DNA of 64,000 nt from Leucobacter denitrificans (GCF_014396385.1 NZ_CP060716.1:558001-622000), one strand, 5' to 3'; numbered from the stretch's first letter, positions 7,461-17,558 are shown. A program made the numbers and translations. The notes: generated from the sequence alone by a model not told the origin.

Positions 7461-8414
7461 TTAGCTAGTTTTAAGCGAGGGCCGTGCATATTCGCGGATC
7501 GCGCGATACATAGCCGACTCGGAGCCAAATCCACACAGCTTCGCGACCACGATTGGTGGCATTCTGGGGTTCGCTGCCCTGGTCGAAATCGCCGCTCGGG
7601 CTCGAATAGACCTCAAATTTCGAGAAACGGTCTCACCACGTCGCTCGAAAACAGTCTGCATAGTTCTTGTCGAGACACCGAGTCGGGCCGCTACAAGAGG
7701 AGCATTTAGGTGAATATTTGCATACTCACTTTCCAGAATTCCTACTGCCCGTTCATAGATTGGTCTGTTCTCTGGAGCGGCCCCAACGGCTACTCTGACC
7801 AGTGCACGAACAATCGTGCGAGAAGTATCTTGCAGAGTTCCGATTCGATCCGTTGGAGAAAAGTCAAGTCCGCACAAACTAATGATGAATGAGAGAAACG
7901 GTCTCAAGTAGTGGGAGTCGATTTCCGAGATCCAAAGCAGTTCTTGGTTCTCATCCGCGGACAATCCTATTTGTAACCCTTCGAGCTTATGAGCTCCGAA
8001 ACTGATCACGAGAATGTCGTTGTCGCAGTCCTGTGTGGATGCCCTAACCAGGGTTTCACCCGGTGGAATCAATGCGTACTGGCCCGTCCCAATATAACTA
8101 CTGCCGATTGTCAAACCACCAGCGAAGACGACCACAATGACAGCGCGGCCAATAGAATTTGCATTTCGATGCCAGTCGAGCTCTAAACTCGGGCCACGCT
8201 GGTGAATGAAACACAGGTTTGAGAACGCAGTTACTCGCAAACGAAGTGGCTGCGTCTCTGCAAGCGAGTTAAGTCGTAGGTTCGAGACTGCGAGGAAATC
8301 AGCAAGCTTTCTATCTACTGTAATTTCTCGGGATGTTAGAACATGTTCCGAGTGAAAGAGTTCTTTCCCTTTGAACAAGAGACTTCTATCTATCTCGCGT
8401 TTCAATGCCGTCAT
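7461..8414 (-). CDS. AraC-family transcriptional regulator
   Basis: About 317 residues from the ATG at 8414. The N-terminal two thirds resemble a cupin-type sensory half (WHRNANSIGRAVIVVVFAGG, then YALIPPGETLVRAS) as in AraC regulators that bind a ligand or dimerise. The C-terminal HTH pair is clear: NAPLVAARLGVSTRTMQTVF followed by the second helix-turn-helix around VAKLCGFGSESAMYRAIREY. It lies 192 bases upstream of the surface-protein gene on the same strand and is divergent from the LuxR-type gene. The start is uncertain: an in-frame TTG at 8450 adds 12 residues and no well-spaced ribosome binding site marks either. Target unknown; the adjacent surface-protein block is the obvious guess. 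Confidence 0.85.
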   Translation of the reverse strand: MTALKREIDRSLLFKGKELFHSEHVLTSREITVDRKLADFLAVSNLRLNSLAETQPLRLRVTAFSNLCFIHQRGPSLELDWHRNANSIGRAVIVVVFAGGLTIGSSYIGTGQYALIPPGETLVRASTQDCDNDILVISFGAHKLEGLQIGLSADENQELLWISEIDSHYLRPFLSFIISLCGLDFSPTDRIGTLQDTSRTIVRALVRVAVGAAPENRPIYERAVGILESEYANIHLNAPLVAARLGVSTRTMQTVFERRGETVSRNLRSIRARAAISTRAANPRMPPIVVAKLCGFGSESAMYRAIREYARPSLKTS

Positions 8415-8593
8415 GAGAGTGTTTCGTCTTCCTTCCTCCACAGCCCCCAAAATCGTTGAAGTTTATGCTCCTCTGGCTCGAGTGAAACTAAAGACAGAAT
8501 CCTGCTTTTTGCCCGAATTTAAACTCTTTCTCAACCGTGCGAGAAACGAGCTCAGATTGCCGATTTCGGCAAATCCGTGTGATCTCGATCTCG

Positions 8594-10183
8594 ATGGGTG
8601 ATCCTATTCGAGAGTCATTTGGCACAGACTGGAGCAAATACGTGACAACTGATCCACCGTTACAAGCAGCCACGCACCCTCCGAGACACACTGGCGAATC
8701 ACTTTCAAGGCCCCAAACGCTTCCGAGCGGCGTTCGGGCAAGATACATCGAAGCGGCGTTGCTCGTGAGCGGCTTCCGGAGCCTCAACGGTTACACCAGG
8801 CCTCGAACTACCCAAATCACTATGCTTCGCTCATTAGAGCTGACTCGTATCTCCGAATTCGGTCATGGCGTTCGGCGGCTCGTGGTTGCTGGAGTATTGA
8901 TGGCTCATGTGCGTACCAATCGCTTGGAAGCGGCCCTAAGCATTGCAAAGAAGGCCACACGATTCCAAGACGACGATACGCTCGCGCCTGGGAACAACGC
9001 AGGCTTCATTCTCGAAACCGCGTTAGCAACCGTCTACTTAGCGTCAGGTATTCCAATTCATGCAATGCCTCACGTGCGAAGAATCAGAGAGGATGCGGAA
9101 GATAGCCAAGAGCCGGAATGGATCTATCGTGCACACGCACTGGAAGCCTCTGTCTTGGCACAAAGTGGAGATTTTGAGGCCGCTGACGCTGCTCTGGAAA
9201 GAATGCGAGTTGAAGGTACAGTGCTCAGGCGAAGCAGCGATAGCGCAGGCATTGCTGAGTTCGTCGCCCTAACCGCTGAGTTCCAGGTCGCATTCACGCG
9301 TCAAGATGTCGCGCGCATGGATGAGCTTATTCTCCACATCGAGAACATTGTGAATGCTGACGCCATGCTCAGTTCTCTATCGCTACTCGCAAAAGCGACC
9401 AGAGCGATCCTCCTCGGTAACTCGCACGAAGGACTCGCATACCTAGCAAAAATCCTGTCTGGTGCAGAACGCCAGTTTGCGCTTCGCTTGGTTTTGCAGT
9501 TCGCGCTACATTTGCAAGCGCTAGTTCATATTGGACGCGGCGAATATGAGCTTGCGCTTCGAGAGATAGAAGGAGAATCATCCTCAGAAACGCATTTTGC
9601 TTGCGTTGGCTACCTCCGGGCAACTGCGCACATTCGTGGACAACAATACGTCGAAGCCCTTCAAGCAACGAATGCCTGTATGCGGATTCGATCAAGACAC
9701 AGTCTCTGGACACTTGGCCCGGTTCTACTTCGTCGAGCAATCGCAAATCTTAAGCTCGGCAACCCTACTCAGGCTCTTCTAGATGGTGTTGACGCACTCC
9801 ATCTCATTCACCCCAATGACACCGCACTCATATTTATGTCGCTGCTCGAGCACGACATCGTTCAACTTTTCGAGTTCCTTGCCAACGAAGACATCACATG
9901 TGTGCCGCTCATAAACCGGCTTCAAGAAAATCGGGAGCCGTCAACGGCTCAAAGCTTTCAATTCTTGGATACGCGCTTGCCGAAACTCACGAAACGTGAA
10001 ATAGAAATAGCAAACCAGCTCTCGACCGCGCGCACTTTGACCCAAATCTCCACGCATCTGGGAGTCGCTACGGGCACAGTAAAAAGCCAAGCACACGGCA
10101 TCTACAAAAAGTTGGGGGTAGGTAAACGCAGCGAAGCCGTTGCCGAGCTTGGGCGCAGAGGGTTCTACTCTCAACCCAAGTAG
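8594..10183 (+). CDS. LuxR-family regulator with TPR-like sensor region
   Basis: 529 residues from the ATG at 8594 (a GTG at 8537 would add 19; neither has a clear ribosome binding site). The central part is all-helical with repeated Ala/Leu heptad-like helices (for example EWIYRAHALEASVLAQSGDF, and GYLRATAHIRGQQYVEALQA), as in tetratricopeptide-type sensor regions of MalT-like regulators; no N-terminal ATPase P-loop is present, so it is shorter than MalT. The C-terminal 65 residues are a LuxR helix-turn-helix (PKLTKREIEIANQLS, QISTHLGVATGTVKSQAHGI, KKLGV). It is divergent from the AraC-type gene and ends just before tRNA-Ala. It may control the surface-protein block; that is inference from position. 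Confidence 0.85.
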   Translation: MGDPIRESFGTDWSKYVTTDPPLQAATHPPRHTGESLSRPQTLPSGVRARYIEAALLVSGFRSLNGYTRPRTTQITMLRSLELTRISEFGHGVRRLVVAGVLMAHVRTNRLEAALSIAKKATRFQDDDTLAPGNNAGFILETALATVYLASGIPIHAMPHVRRIREDAEDSQEPEWIYRAHALEASVLAQSGDFEAADAALERMRVEGTVLRRSSDSAGIAEFVALTAEFQVAFTRQDVARMDELILHIENIVNADAMLSSLSLLAKATRAILLGNSHEGLAYLAKILSGAERQFALRLVLQFALHLQALVHIGRGEYELALREIEGESSSETHFACVGYLRATAHIRGQQYVEALQATNACMRIRSRHSLWTLGPVLLRRAIANLKLGNPTQALLDGVDALHLIHPNDTALIFMSLLEHDIVQLFEFLANEDITCVPLINRLQENREPSTAQSFQFLDTRLPKLTKREIEIANQLSTARTLTQISTHLGVATGTVKSQAHGIYKKLGVGKRSEAVAELGRRGFYSQPK

Positions 10184-10291
10184 ATAGCGGCACGGTGTGA
10201 CAGTAGTCCTGAGCAACGTAACTCATGGTTCCGCGAATGTGCACGCACTCGAGTGACGAAAATTAGTCATAAAGACTAGCGAAAGGAAACT

Positions 10292-10367
10292 TGGTGGATC
10301 CGACGGGATTCGAACCCGTGACCCCCTGCATGCCATGCAGGTGCGCTACCAACTGCGCCACGGACCC
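10292..10367 (-). tRNA. tRNA-Ala (anticodon GGC)
   Basis: Full cloverleaf on the minus strand: acceptor GGGTCCG pairing with CGGATCC, a D-arm with AGTTGGTAG in its loop, anticodon stem CCTGC/GCAGG with loop ATGGCAT, T-arm with TTCGAAT, discriminator A and an encoded CCA at 10292-10294. Confidence 0.95.
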
Positions 10368-10376
10368 AGTAAGGAA

Positions 10377-10398
10377 GTCGGGCGAATGCTCGCCCGAC
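10377..10398 (-). terminator. Hairpin between rsfS and tRNA-Ala
   Basis: GTCGGGCGA (10377-10385) and TCGCCCGAC (10390-10398) form a perfect 9-bp stem with a 4-base loop, followed on the minus strand by TTCCTT. Probable terminator of the nadD-rsfS transcript. Confidence 0.65.
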
Positions 10399-10445
10399 AA
10401 CTCCTCTAGCCTACCATTCACGAGTAATGAAACCAATTCGTGAGG

Positions 10446-10820
10446 CTAGGCTGCGCCCTCCAGCATCTCCGAAATTTCAAGTGCTGGGCAGTCGTGCCAC
10501 AACCGCTCGAGCTGATAAAATTCGCGCTCTTCCTGGTGAAAAACATGCACGATGATGTCACCGAAATCAAGCAGGATCCACCTGCCACTCTCACGACCTT
10601 CTCGCCTAATCGTACGAAGACCCGCAGCGTTCAACTGGTCTTCAATCTCATCAGAAATCGCCTGTACATTGCGCTCAACGCTACCCGAGACGATGAGAAA
10701 CACATCTGCGAGCCCGAAGAGCTCAGATACATTCAGCGCGATAGGGGCCGTTGCTCCCTTTGCGTCTGCGGCACGCACAGCAATCTTGAGATCTGCCGTA
10801 ATATCGCGTGTTTCTGTCAC
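10446..10820 (-). CDS. rsfS: Ribosomal silencing factor RsfS
   Basis: 124 residues. RsfS binds ribosomal protein uL14 and blocks joining of the two ribosomal subunits when cells starve. The sequence has the family core: LNVSELFGLADVFLIVSGSVERNVQAISDEI, summarised by the SGxxxRxVxAIxDxI pattern, then EGxxxGRWILLDFGDIIVHVF and a C-terminal YxLERLW. The GTG at 10820 was chosen because AAAGG lies 7 bases upstream; a GTG at 10835 adds MKGTY but has no site. It is the last gene of the nadD-acidic membrane protein-rsfS run. Confidence 0.93.
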   Translation of the reverse strand: MTETRDITADLKIAVRAADAKGATAPIALNVSELFGLADVFLIVSGSVERNVQAISDEIEDQLNAAGLRTIRREGRESGRWILLDFGDIIVHVFHQEEREFYQLERLWHDCPALEISEMLEGAA

Positions 10821-10846
10821 GTATGTACCTTTCACAATTTCTGTGT

Positions 10847-12238
10847 CTATCCGAAGAATCCTTGCGTTGCCGCAAATATGACTGCACCGGCGAGCACCAC
10901 GATGAGTGCACCGCCCGAAATAGCCAAAATGAGTGGGGCCTTGCTCTTTTCCTTCGCTGGTTCAGCAACAACTGGGATTTCTGGGCGGCGCCTCGCGCTC
11001 ACCGCATCCAGTGCCGAAACCGGCATCGATCCAGAGTCAGAGGCCGAAGCCAATGAGTCTGGGTGGTCACCAGAGATATATGGATCTACAACTTGTGGGC
11101 TCTGCACAGCGGCGTGGCCGCCGGTTTCGCCCAGTGACTTCGGCAGATCAATCGAGCCAGTAACAAATAGTTCACCCGTAGCGCCGAGCGGCCCTGCAAG
11201 CCCGCCTGTGTCACCGGGGTGTGACGGCAGGATGAGTGCTGACGCACCAGTGCGTCCGGTACTGCCTTCTTGCGCGACCGCACGAGAAATGAGGTCGTCG
11301 AAGTCGCCTGAACTATCTGACGACGTGATCTGTTCACCGCGTGCGGGATCATCGAAAACCGAGCGCCATTCTTCTGGCGGCTGAATGTCGGGGAACGAAT
11401 ACCCACCCGTCTGAGACTCATCAGCAGTTTCGGAGTCTCCCTCGGACGAATCCTCAGTTTCGACTCGCTCAACATCTTCAGCCAGCTCGTCGGCGACCTC
11501 GTCACCTTCTTCACTGCCTAGATCCGAGTCAGAGTCTTCCTCTGCGGCAGCTGGCAAATCAGGCTCTGCCTCGATTTCTGGCTCTGGAGCAGATTCGGCT
11601 TCAGGCTCCTCCACAGGCGATTCTGAATCTGTCGCATCTTCCGGAGACTCGGTCTCTTCGTCGGCGAAGAGAGCCGCAACTGCGTCAGTGCCACCGGACT
11701 GCGCCGGGGCCTCGGTCGCCTCAATGAGATCCTCTAGAGAAAAAGCCTCGGTCGGAGCGCCGTATGAGTCATCGAACTGTTCGTCGTCCGCGGTATCGCC
11801 GGTTTCATCTTCGCTAGGTACTACGGCGCTTGAAGACTCGTCGGCCGGCGCTTCATCGTCATCGCGAGATGTAAGTTCTTCTACTGGTTCGTCTACCGTG
11901 TCCGGTGTCTCGGGCTCTTCAAGTTCCCGAGCCTCCTCAGATTCTTCAGGCCCGTCGACGCCTTCTTCAGCAAGCTTCGAAGCGCGCTCCGCAGCGAGTT
12001 CCGCAAGAGCGGCCTCTCTCAATTCGCGAAGCTCGCGCCGTGTCCGCGGCGACCCGTCTGCATTGAACGGATCAATCTCAATTTCTACGTCGCTAATTGC
12101 GGGAGTGGTCGGCTCAACGCCAGCCGCAGCGACCTGAGCGTTCTCATCACCACGTTGCTCAGCCGCCTGTTGCGCTGCCTGCTGACGCAGACGCAGCTCG
12201 CGCCTGGTTAGCGGTCGTTCTTGATCTTGCTCACTCAT
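10847..12238 (-). CDS. Acidic, low-complexity protein with one C-terminal membrane helix
   Basis: 463 residues from the ATG at 12238, which overlaps the end of nadD by 8 bases and has GAGGAA upstream. The N-terminus is a charged helix ([20 protein letters not shown]) with a second [20 protein letters not shown] segment, followed by about 250 residues very rich in Glu, Asp, Ser and Pro that should be disordered, then a hydrophobic helix near the end ([20 protein letters not shown]). I recognise no domain. Its place between nadD and rsfS is shared, as far as I recall, by hypothetical proteins in other Microbacteriaceae. Topology is probably a large acidic cytoplasmic part tethered by the C-terminal helix. 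Confidence 0.8.
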   Translation of the reverse strand: MSEQDQERPLTRRELRLRQQAAQQAAEQRGDENAQVAAAGVEPTTPAISDVEIEIDPFNADGSPRTRRELRELREAALAELAAERASKLAEEGVDGPEESEEARELEEPETPDTVDEPVEELTSRDDDEAPADESSSAVVPSEDETGDTADDEQFDDSYGAPTEAFSLEDLIEATEAPAQSGGTDAVAALFADEETESPEDATDSESPVEEPEAESAPEPEIEAEPDLPAAAEEDSDSDLGSEEGDEVADELAEDVERVETEDSSEGDSETADESQTGGYSFPDIQPPEEWRSVFDDPARGEQITSSDSSGDFDDLISRAVAQEGSTGRTGASALILPSHPGDTGGLAGPLGATGELFVTGSIDLPKSLGETGGHAAVQSPQVVDPYISGDHPDSLASASDSGSMPVSALDAVSARRRPEIPVVAEPAKEKSKAPLILAISGGALIVVLAGAVIFAATQGFFG

Positions 12239-12833
12239 TGTTCGTTGCTTCCTCGGAATATAGACCGTGCTTGGCGATGTACTGCACGACACCGTCAGGC
12301 ACCAAATACCACACCGGGTACCCCCGCGACACGCGTTCCCGGCAATCAGTTGACGAAATTGCGAGTGCAGGGATCTCAAGTAAGCTTACGTGATCACTCG
12401 AAAGTCCGGACAGCGACAAGTCGTGTCCTGGTCGAGAAACGGCGATGAAGTGCGCCAAGTCCCAGAGTTTCTCAACGTCTTTCCAGCCAATAATTTGCTC
12501 GACCGCGTCTGCGCCCGATATGAAGAACAGTTCTGCATCGGGCATTTGTGCTCGGAGATCTCGAAGAGTATCTACCGTGTATGTTGCCCCCTTGCGATCC
12601 ACATCAACGCGGCTCACAGTGAACTGCGGATTTGATGCGGTAGCAATGACGGTCATGAGGTAGCGATGTTCGCTCTCAGACACGTGTATCTTCTGCCATG
12701 GCTGGCCGGTAGGCACAAAGACGACCTCATCGAGATCAAAGCTCTTTGCTACCTCGCTGGCGGCGACGAGGTGGCCGTGGTGGATCGGATCGAAGGTGCC
12801 GCCCATCACCCCCACGCGTCGCCGTGCTGACAC
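12231..12833 (-). CDS. nadD: Nicotinate-nucleotide adenylyltransferase NadD
   Basis: 200 residues, normal length. It joins ATP to nicotinate mononucleotide in NAD synthesis. The nucleotidyltransferase signature [12 protein letters not shown] is at the N-terminus, with the SxTD motif SSTDCRERV near the C-terminus. The start is a GTG two bases after the upstream gene's stop codon. NadE, the last step of the same pathway, is encoded at 55114-55941. Confidence 0.95.
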   Translation of the reverse strand: MSARRRVGVMGGTFDPIHHGHLVAASEVAKSFDLDEVVFVPTGQPWQKIHVSESEHRYLMTVIATASNPQFTVSRVDVDRKGATYTVDTLRDLRAQMPDAELFFISGADAVEQIIGWKDVEKLWDLAHFIAVSRPGHDLSLSGLSSDHVSLLEIPALAISSTDCRERVSRGYPVWYLVPDGVVQYIAKHGLYSEEATNNE

Positions 12834-12835
12834 GA

Positions 12836-13048
12836 TTAGTGCTGCTGCGCCTCACCGTGCTCGCGAGCGTATGCGGCTGCCTTCTCGGCATGGCGGTTCG
12901 CGACATCGCGGAATGAGTACGTAGCAATCGCTAGAACCACGAAGATCCCGAGCACGATTGCGCCAAAGAGGAATGCAGGCATTGGCAGTTCGTTCACAAC
13001 GTGGCTGGCACCTTCAGAAGCTGCTGCAATGGTGGCTGCAAATGACAT
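12836..13048 (-). CDS. Small single-pass membrane protein
   Basis: 70 residues from the ATG at 13048, preceded by AGGGG. One hydrophobic helix ([20 protein letters not shown]) is followed by a charged, helical C-terminus rich in Ala, Glu and His ([16 protein letters not shown]). Such small proteins between proA and nadD are common in this family of organisms. Function unknown. Confidence 0.75.
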   Translation of the reverse strand: MSFAATIAAASEGASHVVNELPMPAFLFGAIVLGIFVVLAIATYSFRDVANRHAEKAAAYAREHGEAQQH

Positions 13049-13107
13049 GAAGACCCCTGATCTGTTCTCGAAAGTAAATAGGTTGTTGTTCAGTCTACCG
13101 TTATCAG

Positions 13108-14361
13108 CTAGCGAATCTGCCCAGTGCCACGCACAAGCCACTTCGTGCTTGTGAGTTCTGCAAGCCCCATCGGGCCGCGCGCATGCATCTTCTGGGTCGA
13201 AATACCAACCTCTGCGCCGAAACCAAACTCGCCTCCGTCAGTAAATCGGGTGGAAGCGTTCACCATAACCACAGCTGAATCGACCTCAGCGAGAAAGCGC
13301 TCGGCATTGGCGAAGTCACTCGTCACAATCGCCTCGGTGTGATGCGTTGAGAACCGGTCGATGTGCGCGATCGCCTCGTCAATCGAGTCGACGATCTTCA
13401 CACCCATTTCTAGCGCGAGATGTTCGGTCGCCCAGGTCTCATCAGTCGCCGATCGCAGATTTTCCGAAGTGGATCGGGCCCGCTCATCACCCCACAACGC
13501 AACTCCGCCGGTCTCGAGAGCGCCCAGAAGCCGCGGCAACAAGCGCTCTGCGGCATCTTTGTGCACAAGCAAAGTCTCGGCCGCGTTGCACACGCTAGGC
13601 CGGTGCGTCTTCGCGTTCACCACGATGGACTCGGCCATGTCAGCATCGGCGCTTGCATCTACGTACACGTGCACGACTCCAGAACCGGTCTCGATCACCG
13701 GTACCGTTGAGTTTTGAACAACGGAAGCAATGAGGCCCGCGCTACCACGCGGAATAAGCACATCAATGAACCCGCGCGCACGCATGAGTCGCTCGGCGCC
13801 ATCACGCCCAAACTCATCAATGGTTTGCACAACGTCGCCATTCAAGCCAGCTGCAGAAATCGCATCTTGAATGAGCTTTACGAGCACTGCATTGGACTGC
13901 TCCGCCGCCGATCCACCGCGAAGCACCGCGCCATTGCCACTCTTCAATGCGAGCGCAGCGATATCGACCGTGACATTAGGCCGCGCCTCATAGATCGCCC
14001 CGACGACACCGAATGGCACCCGCACCTGATTGATCGTGATGCCGTTCGCCAGCTTGCTACCGCGTACGACCTCACCAACTGGGTCCGGAAGCGCAATGAC
14101 ATCTCGCACCGCGCTCGCGAGACCACGAATGCGTTCTTCAGTGAGGGTGAGCCGATCGAGTAAGCCCTCGGCCATATCGCTCTGCACTCCCCGTTCAAGA
14201 TCTTGCCTATTCGCGGCGACGATCTCAGCGACAGAGTTTTCGATTGCCTGCGCAATTGACTCGAGAGCTCGATTCTTTGCACCGCTTGTAGCGGTCGCTA
14301 GCCCCTTAGAGGCGCTCCGGGCGCGCGACAACAGTTGCATAAAGGCATCATCGTGAGACAT
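13108..14361 (-). CDS. proA: Gamma-glutamyl phosphate reductase ProA
   Basis: 417 residues from the ATG at 14361 (an upstream extension to 14442 lacks family likeness). It reduces gamma-glutamyl phosphate to glutamate semialdehyde, the second step of proline synthesis. The aldehyde dehydrogenase-like active site Cys is in KTHRPSVCNAAETLLVH; other family segments are RVPFGVVGAIYEARPNVTVD and the C-terminal FGFGAEVGISTQKMHARGPM. proB is 16 bases upstream, so the two are one operon. Confidence 0.95.
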   Translation of the reverse strand: MSHDDAFMQLLSRARSASKGLATATSGAKNRALESIAQAIENSVAEIVAANRQDLERGVQSDMAEGLLDRLTLTEERIRGLASAVRDVIALPDPVGEVVRGSKLANGITINQVRVPFGVVGAIYEARPNVTVDIAALALKSGNGAVLRGGSAAEQSNAVLVKLIQDAISAAGLNGDVVQTIDEFGRDGAERLMRARGFIDVLIPRGSAGLIASVVQNSTVPVIETGSGVVHVYVDASADADMAESIVVNAKTHRPSVCNAAETLLVHKDAAERLLPRLLGALETGGVALWGDERARSTSENLRSATDETWATEHLALEMGVKIVDSIDEAIAHIDRFSTHHTEAIVTSDFANAERFLAEVDSAVVMVNASTRFTDGGEFGFGAEVGISTQKMHARGPMGLAELTSTKWLVRGTGQIR

Positions 14362-14377
14362 GCCCCCAGTGTACCGA

Positions 14378-15178
14378 CTAGAGCGGCCCCGGACCTGCCT
14401 CGAAGTGTGTCCCGTGATCCGCACCTTCAAGCACAGGCGCAAAAAGCTTGGTCTCGGTGAGCAGCACGGTCACCGCAGCCTCGGCAGCAAGCCTCGCCGC
14501 CTGAACTTTGGTCGCCGCTCCCCCTGTACCCCATCCTGACTGGCTGGCACCGATCTCGATACCTTCTAACACGTCGCCGAATGACACAAACGGGATTCGC
14601 TTGGCCCCTGCGACCGCAGGCGGGGCCGTATATAGGGCATCAACATCTGAAAGAAGTACGAGGTGATCCGCTTGCACAAGACGGGCCACCAGCGCGGCGA
14701 GCATGTCATTATCGCCGAAGCGGATCTCGTGCGTTGCGACCGTATCGTTCTCGTTGATAATCGGCAGAATACCGAGGCTCAGCAGGCGCTCGAGCGAGCG
14801 CCGAGCATTTCCTCGGTGGGTTGGGTTCTCGATATCGTTCGCGGTGAGCAGCACTTGGCCGGCAATCAGGTCGTGGGTGCTGAGCGCGCGCTGATATCGG
14901 TTGACGAGAATGTTCTGACCCACAGCGGCAGCGGCCTGCTGCGTTGCAAGATCGTCTGGCCGCTCCTCAAGCGAGAGAAACGGGACACCGGTTGCGATAG
15001 CGCCGCTCGAAACGAGGATGACCTGTGCGCCTTCTGCGCGTAGACGCGCAAGTGAGTCAACGAGTTTTGGAATCTGCGCCGCGTTCTCACCGCTAACCGA
15101 TGAGGATCCAACCTTGACGACTATGCGTCGTGCGCCAAGTAGCGCTTCTCCCAACGGTTTCACTGCCGAATCACTCAT
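14378..15178 (-). CDS. proB: Glutamate 5-kinase ProB
   Basis: 266 residues; the ATG at 15178 shares ATGA with the stop of obgE, so translation is coupled. It phosphorylates glutamate in the first step of proline synthesis. Visible parts of the amino acid kinase fold are VVKVGSSSV at the N-terminus, [37 protein letters not shown] and [15 protein letters not shown]. It lacks the C-terminal PUA domain that the E. coli enzyme carries, as is usual for short forms. Confidence 0.95.
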   Translation of the reverse strand: MSDSAVKPLGEALLGARRIVVKVGSSSVSGENAAQIPKLVDSLARLRAEGAQVILVSSGAIATGVPFLSLEERPDDLATQQAAAAVGQNILVNRYQRALSTHDLIAGQVLLTANDIENPTHRGNARRSLERLLSLGILPIINENDTVATHEIRFGDNDMLAALVARLVQADHLVLLSDVDALYTAPPAVAGAKRIPFVSFGDVLEGIEIGASQSGWGTGGAATKVQAARLAAEAAVTVLLTETKLFAPVLEGADHGTHFEAGPGPL

Positions 15179-16683
15179 TCCTCCGACTCCCACAAACCGG
15201 CCTTGCGCTCTTGCTCCAGCTCCTCCCGAGCCGCAGCCTTTGCATCCATCCTGTCGTGATACGCGGTGCGCCGCTCCTTGTTTGTACGCCGCTCGCTCGC
15301 ATCAATGCGATTATCGCTGCCACGAACACCGACCTGCACTTCGGCCGCACTCGTAATCGATGGCTCCCAGTCAAAGACGATGCCAGCGCCCGGCCCGATC
15401 ACCACGGTTGAACCAGCTGTGGCACCTGCCTTCACCAGGGCATCTTCGATGCCGATCTTCTGCAAGCGATCTGCAAGGTATCCGACAGCTTCATCGTTCG
15501 CGAAGTCAGTCTGCTCGACCCAGCGTTCGGGCTTCTCTCCGAGCACCCGGTAGAGCGTGCCGTAAGTGCCGCCCTCTGTGACAATTCGGAATCCCGCTCG
15601 ATTGTCAACTGGTTTCGGGGTGAGCACGATTCGCTCCGGCTTCGCCTCCTCCAAAAGCCGCTCGGCTCGTGCAGCCTCCACCAGTTCTGCGAGCGCAAAC
15701 TTCAATTCACGAAGTCCCTCATGCGAAACCGTGGAAATCTCAAATACCCGATACCCCTCTGCTTCGAGCTCTGGACGAATAAATTCCGCGAGCTCGCGGG
15801 CCTCGGGCACATCGATCTTGTTCAAGGCGACAAGTTGCGGGCGTTCGAGCAATGGAATTTGCCCCTCGGGCACCTCGTATGCAGCAAGCTCCGCACGGAT
15901 TATCTCGAGATCTGAGAGTGGATCACGCCCGGGCTCGAGCGTGGCACAGTCGAGCACGTGTAGGAGCGCACTGCAACGTTCCACGTGTCGCAAGAAGTCG
16001 AGCCCTAAGCCTCTCCCCTCGCTCGCGCCCTCAATCAGGCCAGGCACATCGGCAACGGTGAACCGGTGGTCTTCCACCTCCACCACACCAAGGTTTGGGT
16101 GAAGCGTCGTGAAGGGATAGTCAGCGATCTTCGGCTTCGCCGCGCTCATCGCTGCGATCAGACTCGACTTACCTGCCGACGGGTACCCCACGAAAGCTAC
16201 GTCAGCGATGGTCTTGAGCTCGAGCGTGACCGAACCGGACTTGCCAGTTGTGCCAAGCAGTGCAAAGCCCGGGGCTTTACGTTTCGCGCTCGCTAACGCG
16301 TGGTTTCCGAGCCCACCGAGCCCTCCTTCTGCCGCGACATAACGCATGCCTGGCTCATCGAGGTCAATAAGAGTTTCACCGGTGTCGCTCTTAACAACAG
16401 TTCCCACGGGAACTGAGAGAACGAGATCTTCACCAGTCGTGCCGGCCCGGTAATCACCAGCACCATATCCCCCGTTTTCGGCGGCGCGATGAGGCCGACG
16501 GTGGTACTCGAGCAGGGTCGTAACCTGTGGATCGGCAACCAGAACTATGCTGCCGCCGTTCCCCCCGGCCCCGCCATCGGGGCCAGCTAGTGGTTTGAAC
16601 TTCTCTCGTCTCACAGAGACGCAACCATTGCCACCTCGTCCGGCCTGCAGATGCAACTGCACCTGATCCACAAAGGTCACCAT
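15175..16683 (-). CDS. obgE: GTPase Obg (ObgE/CgtA)
   Basis: 502 residues from the ATG at 16683, which has AGAGGA 6 bases upstream. Obg is an essential GTPase acting in 50S ribosome assembly and stress signalling. Order: glycine-rich N-terminal domain ([28 protein letters not shown]), the GTPase domain with P-loop [11 protein letters not shown], switch [15 protein letters not shown], then the C-terminal OCT domain ([17 protein letters not shown]) and a charged tail. It begins a run with proB-proA after a terminator following rpmA. Confidence 0.96.
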   Translation of the reverse strand: MVTFVDQVQLHLQAGRGGNGCVSVRREKFKPLAGPDGGAGGNGGSIVLVADPQVTTLLEYHRRPHRAAENGGYGAGDYRAGTTGEDLVLSVPVGTVVKSDTGETLIDLDEPGMRYVAAEGGLGGLGNHALASAKRKAPGFALLGTTGKSGSVTLELKTIADVAFVGYPSAGKSSLIAAMSAAKPKIADYPFTTLHPNLGVVEVEDHRFTVADVPGLIEGASEGRGLGLDFLRHVERCSALLHVLDCATLEPGRDPLSDLEIIRAELAAYEVPEGQIPLLERPQLVALNKIDVPEARELAEFIRPELEAEGYRVFEISTVSHEGLRELKFALAELVEAARAERLLEEAKPERIVLTPKPVDNRAGFRIVTEGGTYGTLYRVLGEKPERWVEQTDFANDEAVGYLADRLQKIGIEDALVKAGATAGSTVVIGPGAGIVFDWEPSITSAAEVQVGVRGSDNRIDASERRTNKERRTAYHDRMDAKAAAREELEQERKAGLWESEE

Positions 16684-16757
16684 GAATGTTCCTCTTTCGC
16701 TCGCGAAGCCGCAACCATACAAATTCTATTTCACTGATTCTCGGCCAGATACGACAA

Positions 16758-16779
16758 AAGGCGAGCCGAAGCCCGCCTT
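16758..16779 (-). terminator. Intrinsic terminator between rpmA and obgE
   Basis: On the minus strand an AAGGCG/CGCCTT stem with a TTCG-containing loop is followed by TT and then GTC, giving a short T-run of four. It should separate rplU-rpmA from obgE-proBA. Confidence 0.7.
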
Positions 16780-16797
16780 GCCGATGCCGATCGCGTG

Positions 16798-17052
16798 TTA
16801 CGCGGCAGCTACGATGTTGACGACCTTGCGGCCACCCTTTGCACCGAACTCAACTGCTCCGCCAGCAAGCGCGAACAGTGTGTCGTCTTTGCCGCGACCA
16901 ACGTTGACGCCTGGGTGGAAGTGGGTGCCACGCTGACGAACGATAATCTCGCCTGCGTTCACCTGCTGGCCGCCGAAGCGCTTCACGCCGAGGCGCTGCG
17001 CGTTCGAGTCGCGACCGTTCTTGCTCGAGCCTACGCCCTTCTTGGATGCCAT
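16798..17052 (-). CDS. rpmA: 50S ribosomal protein L27
   Basis: 84 residues, standard length. bL27 reaches the peptidyl transferase centre. The sequence has the family pattern: [20 protein letters not shown], then [22 protein letters not shown] and a FHPG motif. No N-terminal cleavable extension of the Firmicutes type is present. It is 32 bases downstream of rplU. Confidence 0.97.
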   Translation of the reverse strand: MASKKGVGSSKNGRDSNAQRLGVKRFGGQQVNAGEIIVRQRGTHFHPGVNVGRGKDDTLFALAGGAVEFGAKGGRKVVNIVAAA

Positions 17053-17084
17053 GAGTCTCTACTCCTTTGAGGTTTGAAAGTCTG

Positions 17085-17393
17085 CTACTTGATGCCGGTG
17101 ACCTTGAGGCGCGTCAAATCTTGACGGTGCCCCTGGCGGCTCTTGTAACCGGTCTTGTTCTTGTAACGCTGAATGACAATCTTCGGCCCACGGAGGTCGT
17201 TGAGAACCTCGGCGGTAACCTTCACCTTGGCGAGTGCCTTGGCATCGGTCGTGACCTTGTCACCGTCAACGAGCAGCACTGCTGGAAGCTCGACATTACC
17301 CTTGGCGTCGCCAGCTACTCGGTTGACAGTGATGATCGAACCAACCTCGACCTTTTCCTGCCTACCGCTTGCGCGTACTACTGCGTAAACCAC
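17085..17393 (-). CDS. rplU: 50S ribosomal protein L21
   Basis: 102 residues if translation starts at the GTG at 17393 (GGGTG five bases upstream), which gives the normal family start [15 protein letters not shown]; an ATG at 17405 adds MGDQ and its only nearby purines abut the codon. The C-terminus has the L21 signature [21 protein letters not shown] good promoter lies upstream at 17504-17533. Confidence 0.95.
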   Translation of the reverse strand: MVYAVVRASGRQEKVEVGSIITVNRVAGDAKGNVELPAVLLVDGDKVTTDAKALAKVKVTAEVLNDLRGPKIVIQRYKNKTGYKSRQGHRQDLTRLKVTGIK

Positions 17394-17503
17394 TTGGTCA
17401 CCCATCTCTTGAGAATCTTCTTATCGTGCCGAATCGCGAACTCGTCACGATCGAAGCCATATGCGCCACTCTCCGCCACCGAAGCGGGTAGGCACAACGA
17501 TCA

Positions 17504-17533
17504 ATAATAACTCGAACTATTCGTTTCGGTCAA
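17504..17533 (-). promoter_or_regulatory. Sigma-70-type promoter for rplU-rpmA
   Basis: TTGACC (17528-17533) and TATTAT (17504-17509) on the minus strand are spaced by 18 bases, about 100 bases before rplU. It is the best consensus promoter I see in the window. Confidence 0.65.
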
Positions 17534-17558
17534 ATACAGTTCCGCGTGTCAACCTGCC

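Noticed and set aside
10292..10367. tRNA-Ala as a phage or island attachment site
   Set aside because: No integrase gene and no second copy of the tRNA 3' end was found in the window; only a weak boundary argument remains.
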